Assembly: GCA_027422505.1 (NCBI GenBank)
Contig: JAPQWV010000001.1
Coordinates: 4,278,001-4,342,000, forward strand
DNA from: Craterostigma plantagineum
Lineage: Eukaryota; Streptophyta; Magnoliopsida; Lamiales; Linderniaceae
Reading direction: 5' to 3'
Length of the DNA: 64,000 nt
Shown here: positions 1 through 10,549 of the stretch, one piece after another
How the letters are laid out: each line of letters starts with the position of its first letter
Numbering within the stretch: the stretch's first letter is position 1
Program-made: the position numbers and the translations under genes
Notes under the pieces: generated by a model
Told to the model about the DNA's origin: nothing
Databases searched by the model: none
The model's input: the letters and a program-made list of their open reading frames with translations, nothing else

Positions 1-1090
1 TGGCAAGCTGCCCAATCCGCGTCTGCAAAAGCCTTGACCTGCAAACCAGACCCAGAACTCATAAACACACCCTGTCCCAGAGAACCTTTTAGGTACCTGA
101 GAAGATGGTGAGCCGCCATAAGGTGATGTGTCCTTGGAGCTGTTACAAACTGGCTGAGCTTATGGACTGCGAAGGCTATGTCAGGCCTCGTGAAGGTTAG
201 GTATAAAAGCCGGCCGATCAATCTTCGGTACTTGAAGGGTTCTGTTAGCAGTTCTCCATCAGCATTAAGTTTACTATTGGGATTCATGGGCGTAGATAGT
301 GGTTTGGAGGCCAGATAGCCCGCATCTTCCAGTAATTGGATGGTATACTGCCGTTGAGAAATGTAAATGCCTTCTGTATTGCGGGCAACCTCAATGCCAA
401 GGAAAAATTTCAAGTCTCCTAGGTCTTTAACCCTGAATCTGCTGCTCAAGAATTCCTTCGCCTTTTGTATCTCTGCGAGGGAAGGTCCGGCAAGGATGAT
501 GTCGTCTACGTACACAAGAAGAACCAGAAGTGAACTGCCTTTACCCCTTGTAAACAGGGTATGATCTGAATGAGTTTGGGCAAAGCCAAACTGTTCTACA
601 GCCTCGGTGAAGGTCTTGTTCCACTGTCTTGAGGATTGTTTTAAACCATATATAGACTTTTGTTGCTTGCATACCATCATGTTCCCTCCCTTTATGTGGT
701 AATCTTGATAGAATCCAGGTGGGAGATCCATATACACCTCTTCATCTAATTCCCCGTGCAAAAATGCATTGTCTACATCCATTTGAACAAGGTTCCACTG
801 CAGTTTGGCTGCTAGAGCTAGGATGATCTTAATGGTGTTGGGCTTGGCAACCGGGGCGAAGGTATCAATGTAATCTATTCCCTCCATTTGATCGTATCCC
901 TTCGCTACCAAGCGGGCTTTGTATTTTTCAATCTTTCCATTAGAGTTGAACTTTAGCTTATATACCCATCGACATCCTACAGAGCGTTTATCGTTTGGCA
1001 GGGGGACTATAGTCCAAGTCTTGTTGGCTTCAAGTGCTGTAAATTCTGTTGCCATGGCCCTCCTCCAGCACTCTGAACCTGAGGCCTCAT
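1..1090 (-). CDS. Element X reverse transcriptase and RNase H (partial)
   Basis: The minus strand is open from about 1090 to the window edge. In order it shows RT segments [22 protein letters not shown], the catalytic aspartate in QMDVDNAFLHGELDEEVYM, IYGLKQSSRQW, the YVDDIILAG box at about 510 and LGIEVARNTEGIYISQ. RNase H begins with STPMNP, GRLLYLTFTRPDI and ends at ADADWAAC at base 1. The product copies element RNA into DNA and degrades the RNA. The RT motifs are intact, which contrasts with the broken gag and integrase upstream. The stop codon lies beyond the window, so activity cannot be judged. Confidence 0.85.
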
Positions 1091-1283
1091 GAAAACTTCT
1101 TGGCTCCTTTGTTGAAGTGACAACACAGATGAAGGATTGATAATCTTCTGAGAGGTTCTGATAGCTAAGGACTTGTGATAATGGATAAAGGGCTTTCTCA
1201 TTGATGAAGTTGCTGTACTGATAGTCCTTTAAGTAGGATGGCTTCTTGACCTGTCTGGATGACCTTCTGTGCACCTCCTGCCC

Positions 1284-2455
1284 CTATTCTGGCTCAGGTG
1301 TGTTATCTGACTGACCTGTTTCTAGGGAGGTTGTGAAAGAATCCTCTGGCACTGGGACAGAATGCTCAGTTGCAAAATCCCCAAGTGCTGGGTCTGAATG
1401 GGAATCAACAAGCTCCTCAGGCCTATCATTATCTCTGTAAGGTATGGGCAGAACTGATTTGGGAAAAGGATCTTGAGAGACTTGGGCAAACTGCTGCCTA
1501 AAGGGAAAAACATCTTCTTGGAACCTGATATCCCTGGAAACAAAGATGTCCTGTGTCCTTAGATACATTACCTTGTATCCTTTAGTCCCACTGGGGTAGC
1601 CAAGAAACACGCACTCCGTGGCTCGTGGATCAAACTTCCTTCGGCCAGCTGATAAGGTAGAGCTGTAACACAGTGAGCCAAACACTCGAAAAATGTTATA
1701 GTTAACGGGTCTATGATATAATAGTTCGAAAGGACTCTTGTATCCTAAGACTTCTGAGGGGATTCTATTGATTAGGAAGGTGGCCGTAAGCACACACTCG
1801 GACCAAAACTCAATGGGAATTCTAAACTGAAAATACAAGGATCTTGCAACATTGAGTAGATGTTGATGTTTCCTCTCGACTATGGAGTTTTGTTGGGGGG
1901 TTTGTACACATGATAGGTGGTGTATGATGCCTCTCTCCTTGTACAGTGCATCCATGTTGAACTCCTTAGCGTGTCAGATCTTACCACCTTTACTTTGCAA
2001 CTGAAATGAGTCTCTACCATGTTCAGAAAATTAGTAGTGACTGGTTTTACTTCTTATTTATGCTTGAGCATGAATAACCAGGTAAACCGTGAGTGGTCAT
2101 CAACAATGGTAAGGAAATAGTTATGTCCTAGATGAGAAGGGACATGGAACGGGCCCCAAGTGTCACGGTGGATGAGATCAAAGCTCGAGCATGCAGTTTT
2201 ATTGTTGTTTGGGAACGGGATTCTTTTCTGTTTTGCCATAGGGCAAATTTTGCAATAGGAATCAGAAAGAACATCAGAATGATTTAAAGAAGACTTCAAC
2301 ACATTCAGGATTTTGCTCAAGGGGTGGCCCAATCTTTGGTGCCACAGTTCTGCACACAATCTATTTAAGAAAACAGGTTTAAAACTAAACACACTAGGGA
2401 CTGCCTCAGCTTTTATGAAGAACAAGCCCGCAGTTTGGCTACCCTTGCCAATCAC
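1284..2455 (-). pseudogene. Element X integrase, frameshifted
   Basis: Two minus-strand segments (2455-2054 and 1955-1284) together make a copia integrase. The first has the zinc-binding pattern LWHQRLGHP with CKICPMAKQ, then the first acidic residue in FDLIHRDTWGPF and the segment FLTIVDDHSRFTWLFML. The second acidic residue is in VVRSD near 1985. A frameshift between about 1960 and 2050 separates the halves. The second half has [19 protein letters not shown] with the glutamate, [15 protein letters not shown], and the [21 protein letters not shown] region that closes copia integrases. Integrase inserts the cDNA into the host chromosome; this copy cannot be made as one protein. Confidence 0.8.
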
Positions 2456-2621
2456 CCGGGATGTAGCATCCTGTATGACAAATCATCAGACTCAAAGTAG
2501 AACTTGCAGTTAATTTCTCTGGTTAGAAAGCTCACTGATAATAGATTGAAATGAAACTGAGGTATGTAAAGAACTCCAGTCAAAGTAATAAACTTATTTA
2601 GTCAGTGGTATGTAAAGAACT

Positions 2622-2828
2622 TCAGTCAAAGTAATACTTATTTAGTCTGAAAGAGCTGGCCTTATTGACCTTTATAATGCTGTTATCAGGCAAAATGACA
2701 TTGGACTCCTCAATATCATGCAGGTTATGCAAGAAAAGATGGTTTCCACAAACATGCTTTGTTGCTCCCGAGTCTACCAACCAAATTTTCTTGTCTGCAA
2801 GATTTGGGAGGTTAAAGGACAGGCACAT
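2622..2828 (-). pseudogene. Element X protease fragment
   Basis: This short minus-strand frame contains WLVDSGATKHVCGN, the retropepsin active-site triad D-S-G in its usual copia context, followed by VILPDNSIIKV. It normally cleaves the gag-pol polyprotein. A local tandem duplication of about 46 bases just downstream (2561-2648) breaks continuity with integrase, and a stop separates it from gag. Confidence 0.75.
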
Positions 2829-2831
2829 ACC

Positions 2832-3959
2832 TTAGTTCTTCTCAGGTTGGCAGCCAGAACCTATGCTATCTGATGCAGTGTTGATCACATGTTGATCTAA
2901 CAGGGCCTTTAAGCTCTTTACCTGGGAAGCATTAAGCTGAAGCTGTACCAGTGAGTCCTCTGCACCACTGGGCTTCGATGCTAGCTGGGAATCTTCTTGT
3001 GAGGATCTGCTCACTGTGCGTTCTACTCCCATCTGATTGACCCTAGCCCCCTTGTACTTAGTATTCTGTCTAAAACCAGGAGGAAAACCGTGGATCTGAT
3101 AACAGGTCTCGACAGTATGGCCCCTCTTACCACACTGGGTGCAGAAGGGCTTGAGAGGTTCTTTCCTCTAGTAGGTGAAGGCTTTCTTGGGCGCTTCTTG
3201 GCCCCCATTGATTGTGATCATTGCCATGTTGTGTAGCTGGTCATCTGCTGTCTTGATAAGGCCAGAACTCATGGATCTTTGCCTTTCTTCTTGCAGCAAG
3301 AGACTGAAGACCTTGTTGATAGCCGGCAAAGGGTTTATGAGGAGAATCAGTCCTCTTACCTGCGAAAATGAATCATTCAACCCCATTAAGAAGGTGAGAA
3401 CATATTCCTAATTGAGATAATCCTTCATAGCTTTGATTCCACCACACGTGCAAGGGCATGGTGGCTGATAATTTGTCAGCTCATCCCAAAGGGTCTTTAG
3501 TTTGGTAAAATAAACGCTGATACTGCTTGTTCCTTGGCCGAGGTTGATCAATTCTTTCTTGAGTTGGAAGATTCTCGGCTTGTTGGATTGACCAAAACGT
3601 TCTTGAAGGTCATCCCAGACCTCCTTCGCCGAGGAATTGTATAGCACACTCGCAGAGATCTCCCTTGAGACCGAGTTAAGAATCCAATAAATCACAATAT
3701 TTTTGTTTCTTTTCCAGGCTGTCACCTTGTTCTGATCATCGGCCGCTGGTGGCTGAAGCGTACCGTTTACAAAGCCCTCCTTGTTCCTACCGATGACGGA
3801 TATCATCATGGCCCTGCTCCACGTGGCGTAATTATCGCCATTGAGCTGTTCATGGACGAGGGGCTGCCCTGAAGCATCGCTGTTGTGCAGATAATATGGA
3901 TCATTGATGTGTGTCATTGCTGTGGGATTTGGTGTGACTAGTGAGTCTGAATCAGTCAT
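2832..3959 (-). pseudogene. Element X gag with zinc knuckle, interrupted
   Basis: The N-terminal part (3959-3408, 183 residues) carries the copia gag start: LVHEQLNGDNYATWSRAM, then the UBN2-like segment VWDDLQERFGQSNKPRIFQLKKEL and YFTKLKTLWDELTNYQPPCPC. It ends at a stop at 3408. The remainder is spread over overlapping frames to 2832 and includes one CCHC knuckle, CTQCGKRGHTVETC, near 3140. Gag forms the particle and binds element RNA. Start codon 3957-3959 follows a leader of about 65 bases from the primer site. Confidence 0.75.
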
Positions 3960-4023
3960 TGCAGAGTGAGCTTGGAATGAAGCTTAGGGTTCTTGGATCT
4001 TGAAAATCGCAGCTTGGTAAGTC

Positions 4024-4036
4024 GGCTCTGATACCA
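4024..4036 (-). other. Primer binding site of element X
   Basis: Read on the minus strand this is TGGTATCAGAGCC, complementary to the 3' end of initiator-Met tRNA, the usual primer of plant copia elements. The LTR starts immediately to the right (about 4037) and has a TTTAAATA-type TATA box on the minus strand near 4125. Confidence 0.85.
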
Positions 4037-4374
4037 TATCAAGAAGTAGGGATTTGCTTGTGTGTGGAAGGAAGACGTAAATAAAGTCTCTGTTATTCAA
4101 TTCTGAATTCTATACAACAGTGAACTATTTAAAGAAGGAAAGATACAACCGTTACAATAAACACGCAAAATTACTTATAGAGTCGTCACTATCAAAAACG
4201 AACTTTGTATTTAAATAAGCCGCCAATATAAAATGCTTGAAGGAATAGCACGTTTATTATCAGGGGCGCGCCCCTAAGTCTGAATTATACTGAATGTTCT
4301 CTGAACTGCTACATCTATCTCGGAATCAACTCGTGGTTCTTCCTTGGATTTAATAAATTCGGATTTCAAAACAT

Positions 4375-4640
4375 CGCTCGACTCGAGCTAGCGAAGCTCG
4401 TCGAACTCAATTTCTAACCATTTCTAAACTAATTTTAAAAAGTACAAAATAAAATAAAAATAATGAATTATATGAAAAAAAGCCCATGAGCCAGTCTGCG
4501 AGCTTTCGAGCGCCCACGAGTGAGCTCGAGTTCGAGCTGGCTCGTTCGCGAGCCCGTGATGAGCTCGACCTCGACAAGAGCTCGTCGAGCTCGAGTCGGC
4601 TCATCGAGCTTGCGAATCGGCTCGACTCATGGTGCACCTC
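4375..4640. repeat. GAGCTCG/TCGAGC-rich degenerate repeat
   Basis: Dense overlapping copies of GAGCTC, TCGAGC and GCTCG occur on both strands at 4375-4412 and 4490-4635, around a short AT-rich gap. Such DNA is common in non-autonomous hAT-like elements of plants. An end resembling TAGGAGGTGCACC is seen at about 4630-4642 on the minus strand, but a matching partner end was not found. Confidence 0.45.
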
Positions 4641-4643
4641 CTA

Positions 4644-4735
4644 ATTATTATTATTATTATATTTTTTCATTATTATTATTTATTATTATAGTATTATCGT
4701 TATACTTTTATAATTATTATTATTATTATTATCAA
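4644..4735. repeat. (ATT)n microsatellite
   Basis: Interrupted runs of ATT/TTA trinucleotides cover about 90 bases between the GAGCTCG-rich block and the next region. Confidence 0.85.
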
Positions 4736-4983
4736 TTACGAAAAACTCGTTAGGTCCTCAACTTTGGACTTCAAAAACGGACCATTTGACACAGAATTTC
4801 AAATCCGACGAATTATAAGAGTTTGGATTTCCCCTCGGATTTGGACGAAATCGAAATCCAAATCAGTGCGATTGCCAAACAGTAGATTTGGAAACCGAAT
4901 TTCAAATCGAAATCCGGAATCCAAACGGGGCATCAGGAATTTTGGTCTTGACCTATTAAATATTATCCGTTCGATATGGCGCC
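4736..4983. other. Unassigned AT-rich stretch
   Basis: No gene is recognised. The segment from about 4800 to 4935 holds repeated AAATC/GATTT motifs on both strands and ends in CCAAACGGGGC, which resembles a Tourist or hAT MITE terminus. The other end is not convincing. Confidence 0.25.
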
Positions 4984-5453
4984 ACATGGGATCAGTGGCT
5001 GAGATAGAAAGTACCTTTCCACTTAAAGAAATGTTCAGCACTTTATGAGGAAGATAAAGGAACGTTGTGTACAATTCATAGAGCTTGACGTACAACCCGT
5101 TACAGCACGCAGCTGAATCTATTACTGCTGCTAAGTTCTATAAATACCAGATCTTCAGGTTTCAAGTAGCAGTATTTAAGTGATCGTAGCTTTCGATAGA
5201 GAGAGTTTTAACGAGTGATAAACTAGAAGGTTGGAGTGTAAGTATCAGTCTTGTAATCCCTTCTTTTGGTTTGAAATAAAACGTTCTAGTTGGTCCGTGG
5301 ACGTAGACTCAATTTGGGTCGAACTACGTCGAAGCTGTGTTCTTTCTCTGTTTTGTTCTTCGCTGTTTTTGGATTCGATCACCACAAGAACTCATTTCTT
5401 GATTGAATTCACACACACCCATGATCCTTCTAAGAGTGAATTGCGAACCTAAC
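4984..5453 (+). mobile_element. Solo LTR-like segment (copia type)
   Basis: The segment has the layout of a copia LTR read on the plus strand: a TATA box (TATAAATA, about 5140), a CGTGGACGTAG...GTCGAACTACGTC region near 5298-5332, a T-rich stretch and an end near CCTAACG. It is bounded on each side by GGCGCC (4978-4983 and 5454-5459), which may be or include the target duplication. The ends do not show clean TG...CA. The ORFs inside are not credible genes. Confidence 0.45.
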
Positions 5454-5559
5454 GGCGCCGATTTCCATACAAAACCACTACGAACTTACTTCAACTTAGA
5501 TTCCCCCCACGTCTCATACACATTAAACGTGTTTGAAAATTCCTGAAAGTTGATTTTTC

Positions 5560-5654
5560 GTCCTATGTTATTTTGTTCGTGTGAGAAGTATAAAACCGAC
5601 GAATCTTGAGAACTTTCTTGCATGCAGAAGCCATACTATTAGCATCATACCATC
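5560..5654 (+). promoter_or_regulatory. Promoter-like region of TAR-A
   Basis: A TATA motif (GTATAAAA, about 5588-5595) lies about 65 bases before the first ATG of TAR-A. The DNA between the LTR-like segment and the ATG is about 200 bases, so that LTR sits inside the gene's upstream region. This upstream DNA differs from that shared by TAR-B and TAR-C. Confidence 0.45.
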
Positions 5655-5982
5655 ATGTCTGGGGAAAAGCTCACGGCGATTTCATGTTACAGTGTAGTCC
5701 TATTAGCATCTATTGTTCTCAATATATTTCTCATTACAAAGCCATACTAAAGTGATCTGCGAATAAGCGATGACCTGAATAAGGACTGTTGTAATAATAA
5801 GTTGAGTTGGACTCGAAAAGCAGCAGAAGCAGAAGCCATAGCTTCTACTTCGTGCTCGGGCCATGGAAGAGCTTTCTTGGATGGTTAATCGAAGATGCAA
5901 ACCCTATTTGTGAATGCAACACATGCTACGAAGGGCCCGATTGCTCGGTGCTTTCCCTCGACTGTCCAACTGATGCTGAAAG
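5655..5982 (+). pseudogene. TAR-A exon 1: membrane anchor and alliinase EGF-like domain
   Basis: From ATG 5655 the frame reads MSGEKLTAISCYSVVLLASI and stays hydrophobic to residue 31, like a signal anchor. It then meets TAA at 5748-5750. The same frame continues to LSWTRKAAEAEAIASTSC and SGHGRAFLDG. A one-base loss near 5884 shifts it to IEDANPICECNTCYEGPDCS, the cysteine-rich EGF-like alliinase domain. The exon ends at ...GATGCTGAAAG before GTTAAC, phase 2. Spliced to exon 2 it restores DAESGDPLFLEPFW, a strongly conserved junction, which supports this donor site. Confidence 0.85.
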
Positions 5983-6070
5983 GTTAACTTTCTTCAATAA
6001 CTATTCAAGATTTTTGTGCTGCGATATATCACTCTTTTACGTAGATCATCAGTCCATCAAGTTTATATGG

Positions 6071-6502
6071 TTTTTAAATCTTGAAATTCTACAATCTGAT
6101 ATTCCATTCGCGTTTGTTCATATAATATATAAAATTAAAAGAATGATACACTTTCTACTAGGTTAAGCTCTTTTAGGTGAAGATCAGCAACAAATTATAA
6201 TTGATTAAAAATCATACTATCTATACTCTTATGTGATTGGTGTAGGGTGGTTATAAACTAACACATTTGGTCCATCAAATTATTTGCAATTTAGCCTCTT
6301 TATTTATAATTTAATTAATTGATCAATTTTAATATCGTTTCTAATACTTCCTTTTTATACACTTAAAAAAATTATATTGCAAACTAAAAAATTAAGAAAA
6401 ATATTCATATAATTATATTTTAAGCACACCCATAGAGTGCGTGAAAAGTGATAGTAAATCAATAAGTATTATCGCAGTGGAGATTTATTCTTGGAGCCAT
6501 TT
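6071..6502 (+). repeat. Left copy of 432-bp host direct repeat (intron 1 end plus exon 2 start)
   Basis: Intron 1 runs from 5983 without a break into this segment, which ends with the acceptor AG at 6476-6477 and the first bases of exon 2 (LFLEPF). The same DNA recurs at 21871-22300, on the other side of copia A, with roughly 3-4% difference by eye. In this copy the exon has lost CCCT after GGAGA. At ATTT (6499-6502) the host sequence passes directly into the 3' end of copia A pol. Confidence 0.85.
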
Positions 6503-6545
6503 CAGAAGATCAAAGATGAGCTAAAGATTGCAAATTAAGAGAGAG

Positions 6546-6712
6546 TGTTGAAAGTCCTAGTTTGCAACTAATAATGCATCTGAACAAAACAAAGACATCA
6601 AGACAAAACTTTATGATACAGCTAGACAAGAAAACCAAGAAAAACATCATCTACGTTTGCCAAAAATGTTGAGCTAGTTAATATTCAGCTCTCGTTATAT
6701 CTCCAAAAAAGT
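6546..6712 (+). repeat. 5' LTR of copia A (internally deleted)
   Basis: It starts TGTTGAAAGTCC and matches the 3' LTR (21627-21870). It lacks about 55 bases present there (TTGTCTACTTTC... to AAGCAAG) and its last bases are altered to CTCCAAAAAAG. The primer site TGGTATCAGAGCC follows at 6715-6727. Confidence 0.85.
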
Positions 6713-6903
6713 TTTGGTATCAGAGCCTTGGAGAAATAAAAAAAAATTCACTCATCTCTGTACACGTGAATATTTCCAAGCAAACACTCACACTTCAAGT
6801 ACACATAATATCTCCTTTCATACACGTGTGTTTCCCAAACAACCACCGCATATCACCTATTTGTGAATAACCAGACATAGAGCACTCATATACTACACGT
6901 GAG

Positions 6904-6982
6904 ATGGCTTCAAATCAAGTGACGACAATGTATTCTTACACTCCGAATCAAGTTCCAATCTTTGACGGAGAAAATTTCGACT
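6904..6982 (+). pseudogene. Copia A gag, N-terminal piece
   Basis: ATG 6904 opens MASNQVTTMYSYTPNQVPIF followed by DGENFD, a typical copia gag start in which the last segment introduces the substrate-like YW motif. The frame is cut after GAC T at 6982 by element B. It resumes at 17720 as YWCSQMETLFMSQDLWEVVE, so the two pieces were once one gene. Confidence 0.8.
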
Positions 6983-8682
6983 TGTAGACCTTTTTGGTCC
7001 AAATGACTATGAGAGTTTTGATTATTCCAAGTAATTATGTAAATTGAGGGGTACAAATTAGAAAACTCGATATGCATGTTATGTTTAAGTATGTGAAAAT
7101 GTTCCATTAAGCGCTTGAATGTGCTTTAACTATTAAGAAAATCGAACTTGAGTGATCTTATGCTTAACTGGAATACTAATGTGATCACCTGGTTATGAAC
7201 GTCTTCGTATGAATGGAATCTCGTTGCGTGCTATATATGGAAAATATATCATGTTGAATGACATGCAAACTGTCTGCAAGATTGAGTTATTTTAGGAAAG
7301 AATATCGATGTGATCACCCGTATATGAATGACTATGCTGTATATATGGAAAGGATATTCTGATTAAGTGCTTACATGTGATTGATCTATTTTAGGAAAGA
7401 ATATCAATGAGATATCCGTTGAGTGCGATATTAAGTGACTCTTAAATCAGTGAATCATGATCCTGCTTTCCTTGTGCGACTTAGGATTCATAGTATGGAA
7501 AGTGATTAATTGATTGGGCTTATATGTGGTAAGATGTTGATTGAGTCTATTTATGGAATGTGCTGAAATCGGATGAGATCACCATACATGGAAAGTATGC
7601 TTTGCATTATACTCAGTAAATCAAATCTTTCTCTGTGCGAATTGGGTATGATATTTTGGAAAAGAAATCAATTGATTGAGCTTACCATTGATAATATGCT
7701 GAGTGGAATATATATGGAATATGCTGACAAATCGATGAGATTACCGTGGAATGAATGTTAATCTGTGGTATTTATGGTAGGAATTCACGTTGACCGTTGA
7801 GCTTAATTGGTTTATTCTTGGCATGATTCCTTGAGTTAATGCACGTGATTATTAAGCTTCATATTGTATATTCTGTGCTTAACTTTCCTTGTGAAGTGTA
7901 GAAGCTATTCGTGGGTCTATACAGAAGAGAACACTTCACGATTGAAGGGTAGACAACGAACACACAAGCTATCGAATTCCTTAGACGATTTGATCTTTAA
8001 TTTGTGATTCATTTGTAGTTTGTGATTGAGCTTTCATTTGCGAATCTGTACCCTTTGAGCGATCCTTAGAAACTCCAAATCCTAAACCATTGTCTTCGGA
8101 CGTGTTGTGTCTGCGGGCACGTTGAGCGCACAAAGGAGCACGAGTGGAGTCTTACGCACGTGGAGGGACGAATTTTGTGGATTCGGTGGCCCTTCAGTAG
8201 CAAGCTGCATCCAGTCCGGGAATAGGTTTCCTGGGTAAACGACGTGGATCGAAACTTGGCGTGCGTCATCCTAGAACGAGGCCTAGTGTCCATAGTGCTT
8301 CGGTTGTGTACGGGTCAAAACCGGTAATACCTAGTGATTGATTGGAATTCTTGGGGAGATCACACCCCAAGGACATGATTAAACCCCAGTTGGGGATATA
8401 ACCTGTATAAAAATCTCGTCTCACTCTACATTCTGCTATTTACTTTTCTGTGAGACAAACCCGGAACGCGCGTTAATATCTAGGTGATATCATAGAAACC
8501 ATTTCTGAAACTAACGTGATATTTTGAAACAGGGTTAGGGAGATAACTTTGATACTACTGATTTTTGGGAAATAACATACTCTGCAAATATCTTCTTAAA
8601 GAAAAGTATTTTTCAAAGAAGAACAAGCCAAATTTTTTTATAGCCAAATTCACCCCCCCTCTTAGGCATATTTTACACTTCA
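6983..8682 (+). repeat. 5' LTR of element B
   Basis: 1700 bp, TG...CA, nearly colinear with 16008-17714. The region around 8100-8330 is GC-richer and lies before a likely polyadenylation/R region. Met primer site TGGTATCAGAGCC is at 8685-8697, two bases after the LTR. Confidence 0.92.
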
Positions 8683-8740
8683 TTTGGTATCAGAGCCAGG
8701 TTACTCAACCAAAGGCCTAACACGCCTGAGTTAAGATCTA

Positions 8741-10549
8741 ATGGCTTTTTCGAGTGATGTGTTTGCAGAGGGTCAATCCCACTCTAGGCCACCTCTCTTC
8801 GATGGAACGAACTACACAGTATGGAAGAATCGCATGATCGAATTTCTCATCGATGTCGACTACAATCTTTGGGAAACAATCATCAACGGACCATATACGG
8901 TTGTGAAATCTGATGGAACTCCAAAGGATGCTAAAGATTACACTGCTGATGACAAAAAGGGAATCACGCGAAACGCAAAGGCGAAAAACATGCTCGCATG
9001 CGCGCTCACACGGGAAGAATACATTCGGGTTAGTTCCTGCTCATCGGCAAAGGCCATGTGGGACATGCTCCAAGTTACTCATGAAAGAACTCAACGAGTT
9101 GTGCAAGAAAGACTGGCTCTGCTCACTCATCAGTACGAACTGTTCTCGATGGAATCTGATGAGAATATAAGCCAGATGTACGCCAGATTCATGGGAATCA
9201 TCAACCAAATGTTCTCTCTCGGCAAGAAGGTTCCCGACAGTGAACAAGTGAGAAAGATACTGAGATCACTGCCCGAGAGTGGAATGCCAAAGTTACTGCC
9301 ATCTACGAAGCAAAGGATCTAGAAGCACTTAGCATCTCCGAACTGATTGGATCTCTTATATCCTACGAGATGATTCAAACATCAATGAATGAGAAGTCAC
9401 AGAACAAAAATCAGAAGTCCATTGCATTCAAATCCAACCAAGAAGAATCTGATTCTGACGACGAAGAAGAGGACTTGATGAGCGATCTAGCCATGCTTAC
9501 AAAAAGATTTGAAAAGTTCGAGCAGAAAAAGAAATTGAAAGGGAACTTCAACAAATTCCAGAACAAGAGCAAGGGAATATCCACGTCTGGGAAGAAAGTT
9601 CAGAAGTGTTTCCGATGTAACAAACCAGGCCATTATGCACATGAATGCCCAGCAACCAACAATGAGAAACCAAGGAAGCAGAAGGCTATGGTGACGGAAT
9701 CAAACCAGAACAAAGCGAGGACGAGGATCACGCTTACATGGCTGACGAGGATCAGGTATCCCGCTCTTCATCTATTGAGAAAATTCACATCCTAAACAGT
9801 TTATATAACAATGATTGTGAAAGTGACTCATCTGTTTCCGATATAGAAGAAAGTAAGGAAGAATTGTGTGACTTACTTCAAAAAGCAGAGAGCAAGATTA
9901 AGTCACTAAAATCCTTAAATAAGGAACTGATAAGGCAGCGAGATGAACTAGCTAAGGAAAAACATGAGGCTGATTTAGAGATCTCACGTCTGAAAGAAGA
10001 GTTAGTTACTGCTAAGATAGAGGGAATTCCATGTGACTGTGAGAAAATAGAAAAGAAAAACAGTGACTTATCAAGAGATATCGTATAACTCAGGAATTCC
10101 TTAGATAGAGAAAAACAGATAGACTCCTTGAGGGTAAGCAGAACCTTGATATGCTGTTAAGTACTCCTATGAACATTGGTAGGTCAGGGATAGGTTATTC
10201 CACTGAAGGAAAGCATGCTAAACATTCTGTGCCTAAGCTTAAATGTTTCTGTTGTGGTAGAAATGGTCATTATGCATACAACTGTCCTTTAAAGAAAGTT
10301 GATAAAACTAAGTATGTTTGGAGACCTAAGAAGTCACCTGTAAATGCCGCTGTTGTATCTGATTCTAGTAGGAGATCACCATCTATGCAGAATGATATCT
10401 CGTATGTTAACAAAAGTTATTTCCCCGCTAACATGTTAGGACCCAACAGAAATTGGGTACCTCAGAAGAGTACTTTCTACAGGTACGAAGGAAGAATTCC
10501 AGTAAGAAAAGCAGGTGGTGTCTCGACAGCGGGTGCTCCCGCCACATGA
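8741..10549 (+). pseudogene. Element B gag: capsid, two zinc knuckles, coiled coil
   Basis: ATG 8741 opens a SIRE-type gag: RPPLFDGTNYTVWKNRM, then ALTREEYIRVSSCSSAKAMW and HERTQRVVQERLALLTHQYE. A one-base loss near 9275 shifts the frame to KDLEALSISELIGSLISYEM. The first knuckle is CFRCNKPGHYAHEC (about 9607-9650). A second shift near 9750 leads to a lysine/glutamate-rich coiled coil (9840-10070) and a stop at 10086. The second knuckle CFCCGRNGHYAYNC lies at 10245-10290. Gag builds the particle; the coiled coil and double knuckle are typical of this lineage. At least three lesions prevent translation as one protein. Confidence 0.85.

Larger units (their letters stand above)
1..4165 (-). mobile_element. 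Copia LTR retrotransposon X, degraded, running off left edge
   Basis: Reading leftwards the minus strand gives gag, protease, integrase, reverse transcriptase and RNase H in the order of Ty1/copia. An initiator-Met primer site lies at 4024-4036 beside a partial LTR. The window begins inside RNase H, at a DADWA-like motif, so the 3' LTR lies outside. Gag, protease and integrase are separated by stops and frameshifts, whereas RT/RNase H is still open. The gag N-terminus (LNGDNYATWSRAM) resembles the Ale-type copia N-terminal domain; that lineage name is my inference. The LTR outer edge near 4165 is uncertain because the second LTR is not in view. Confidence 0.85.

Noticed and set aside
4024..4036. 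Possible tRNA gene remnants at TGGTATCAGAGCC sites (also 6715, 8685, 33602, 41561)
   Set aside because: Only the 12-13 bases complementary to tRNA-Met are present and each abuts an LTR; they are primer binding sites.
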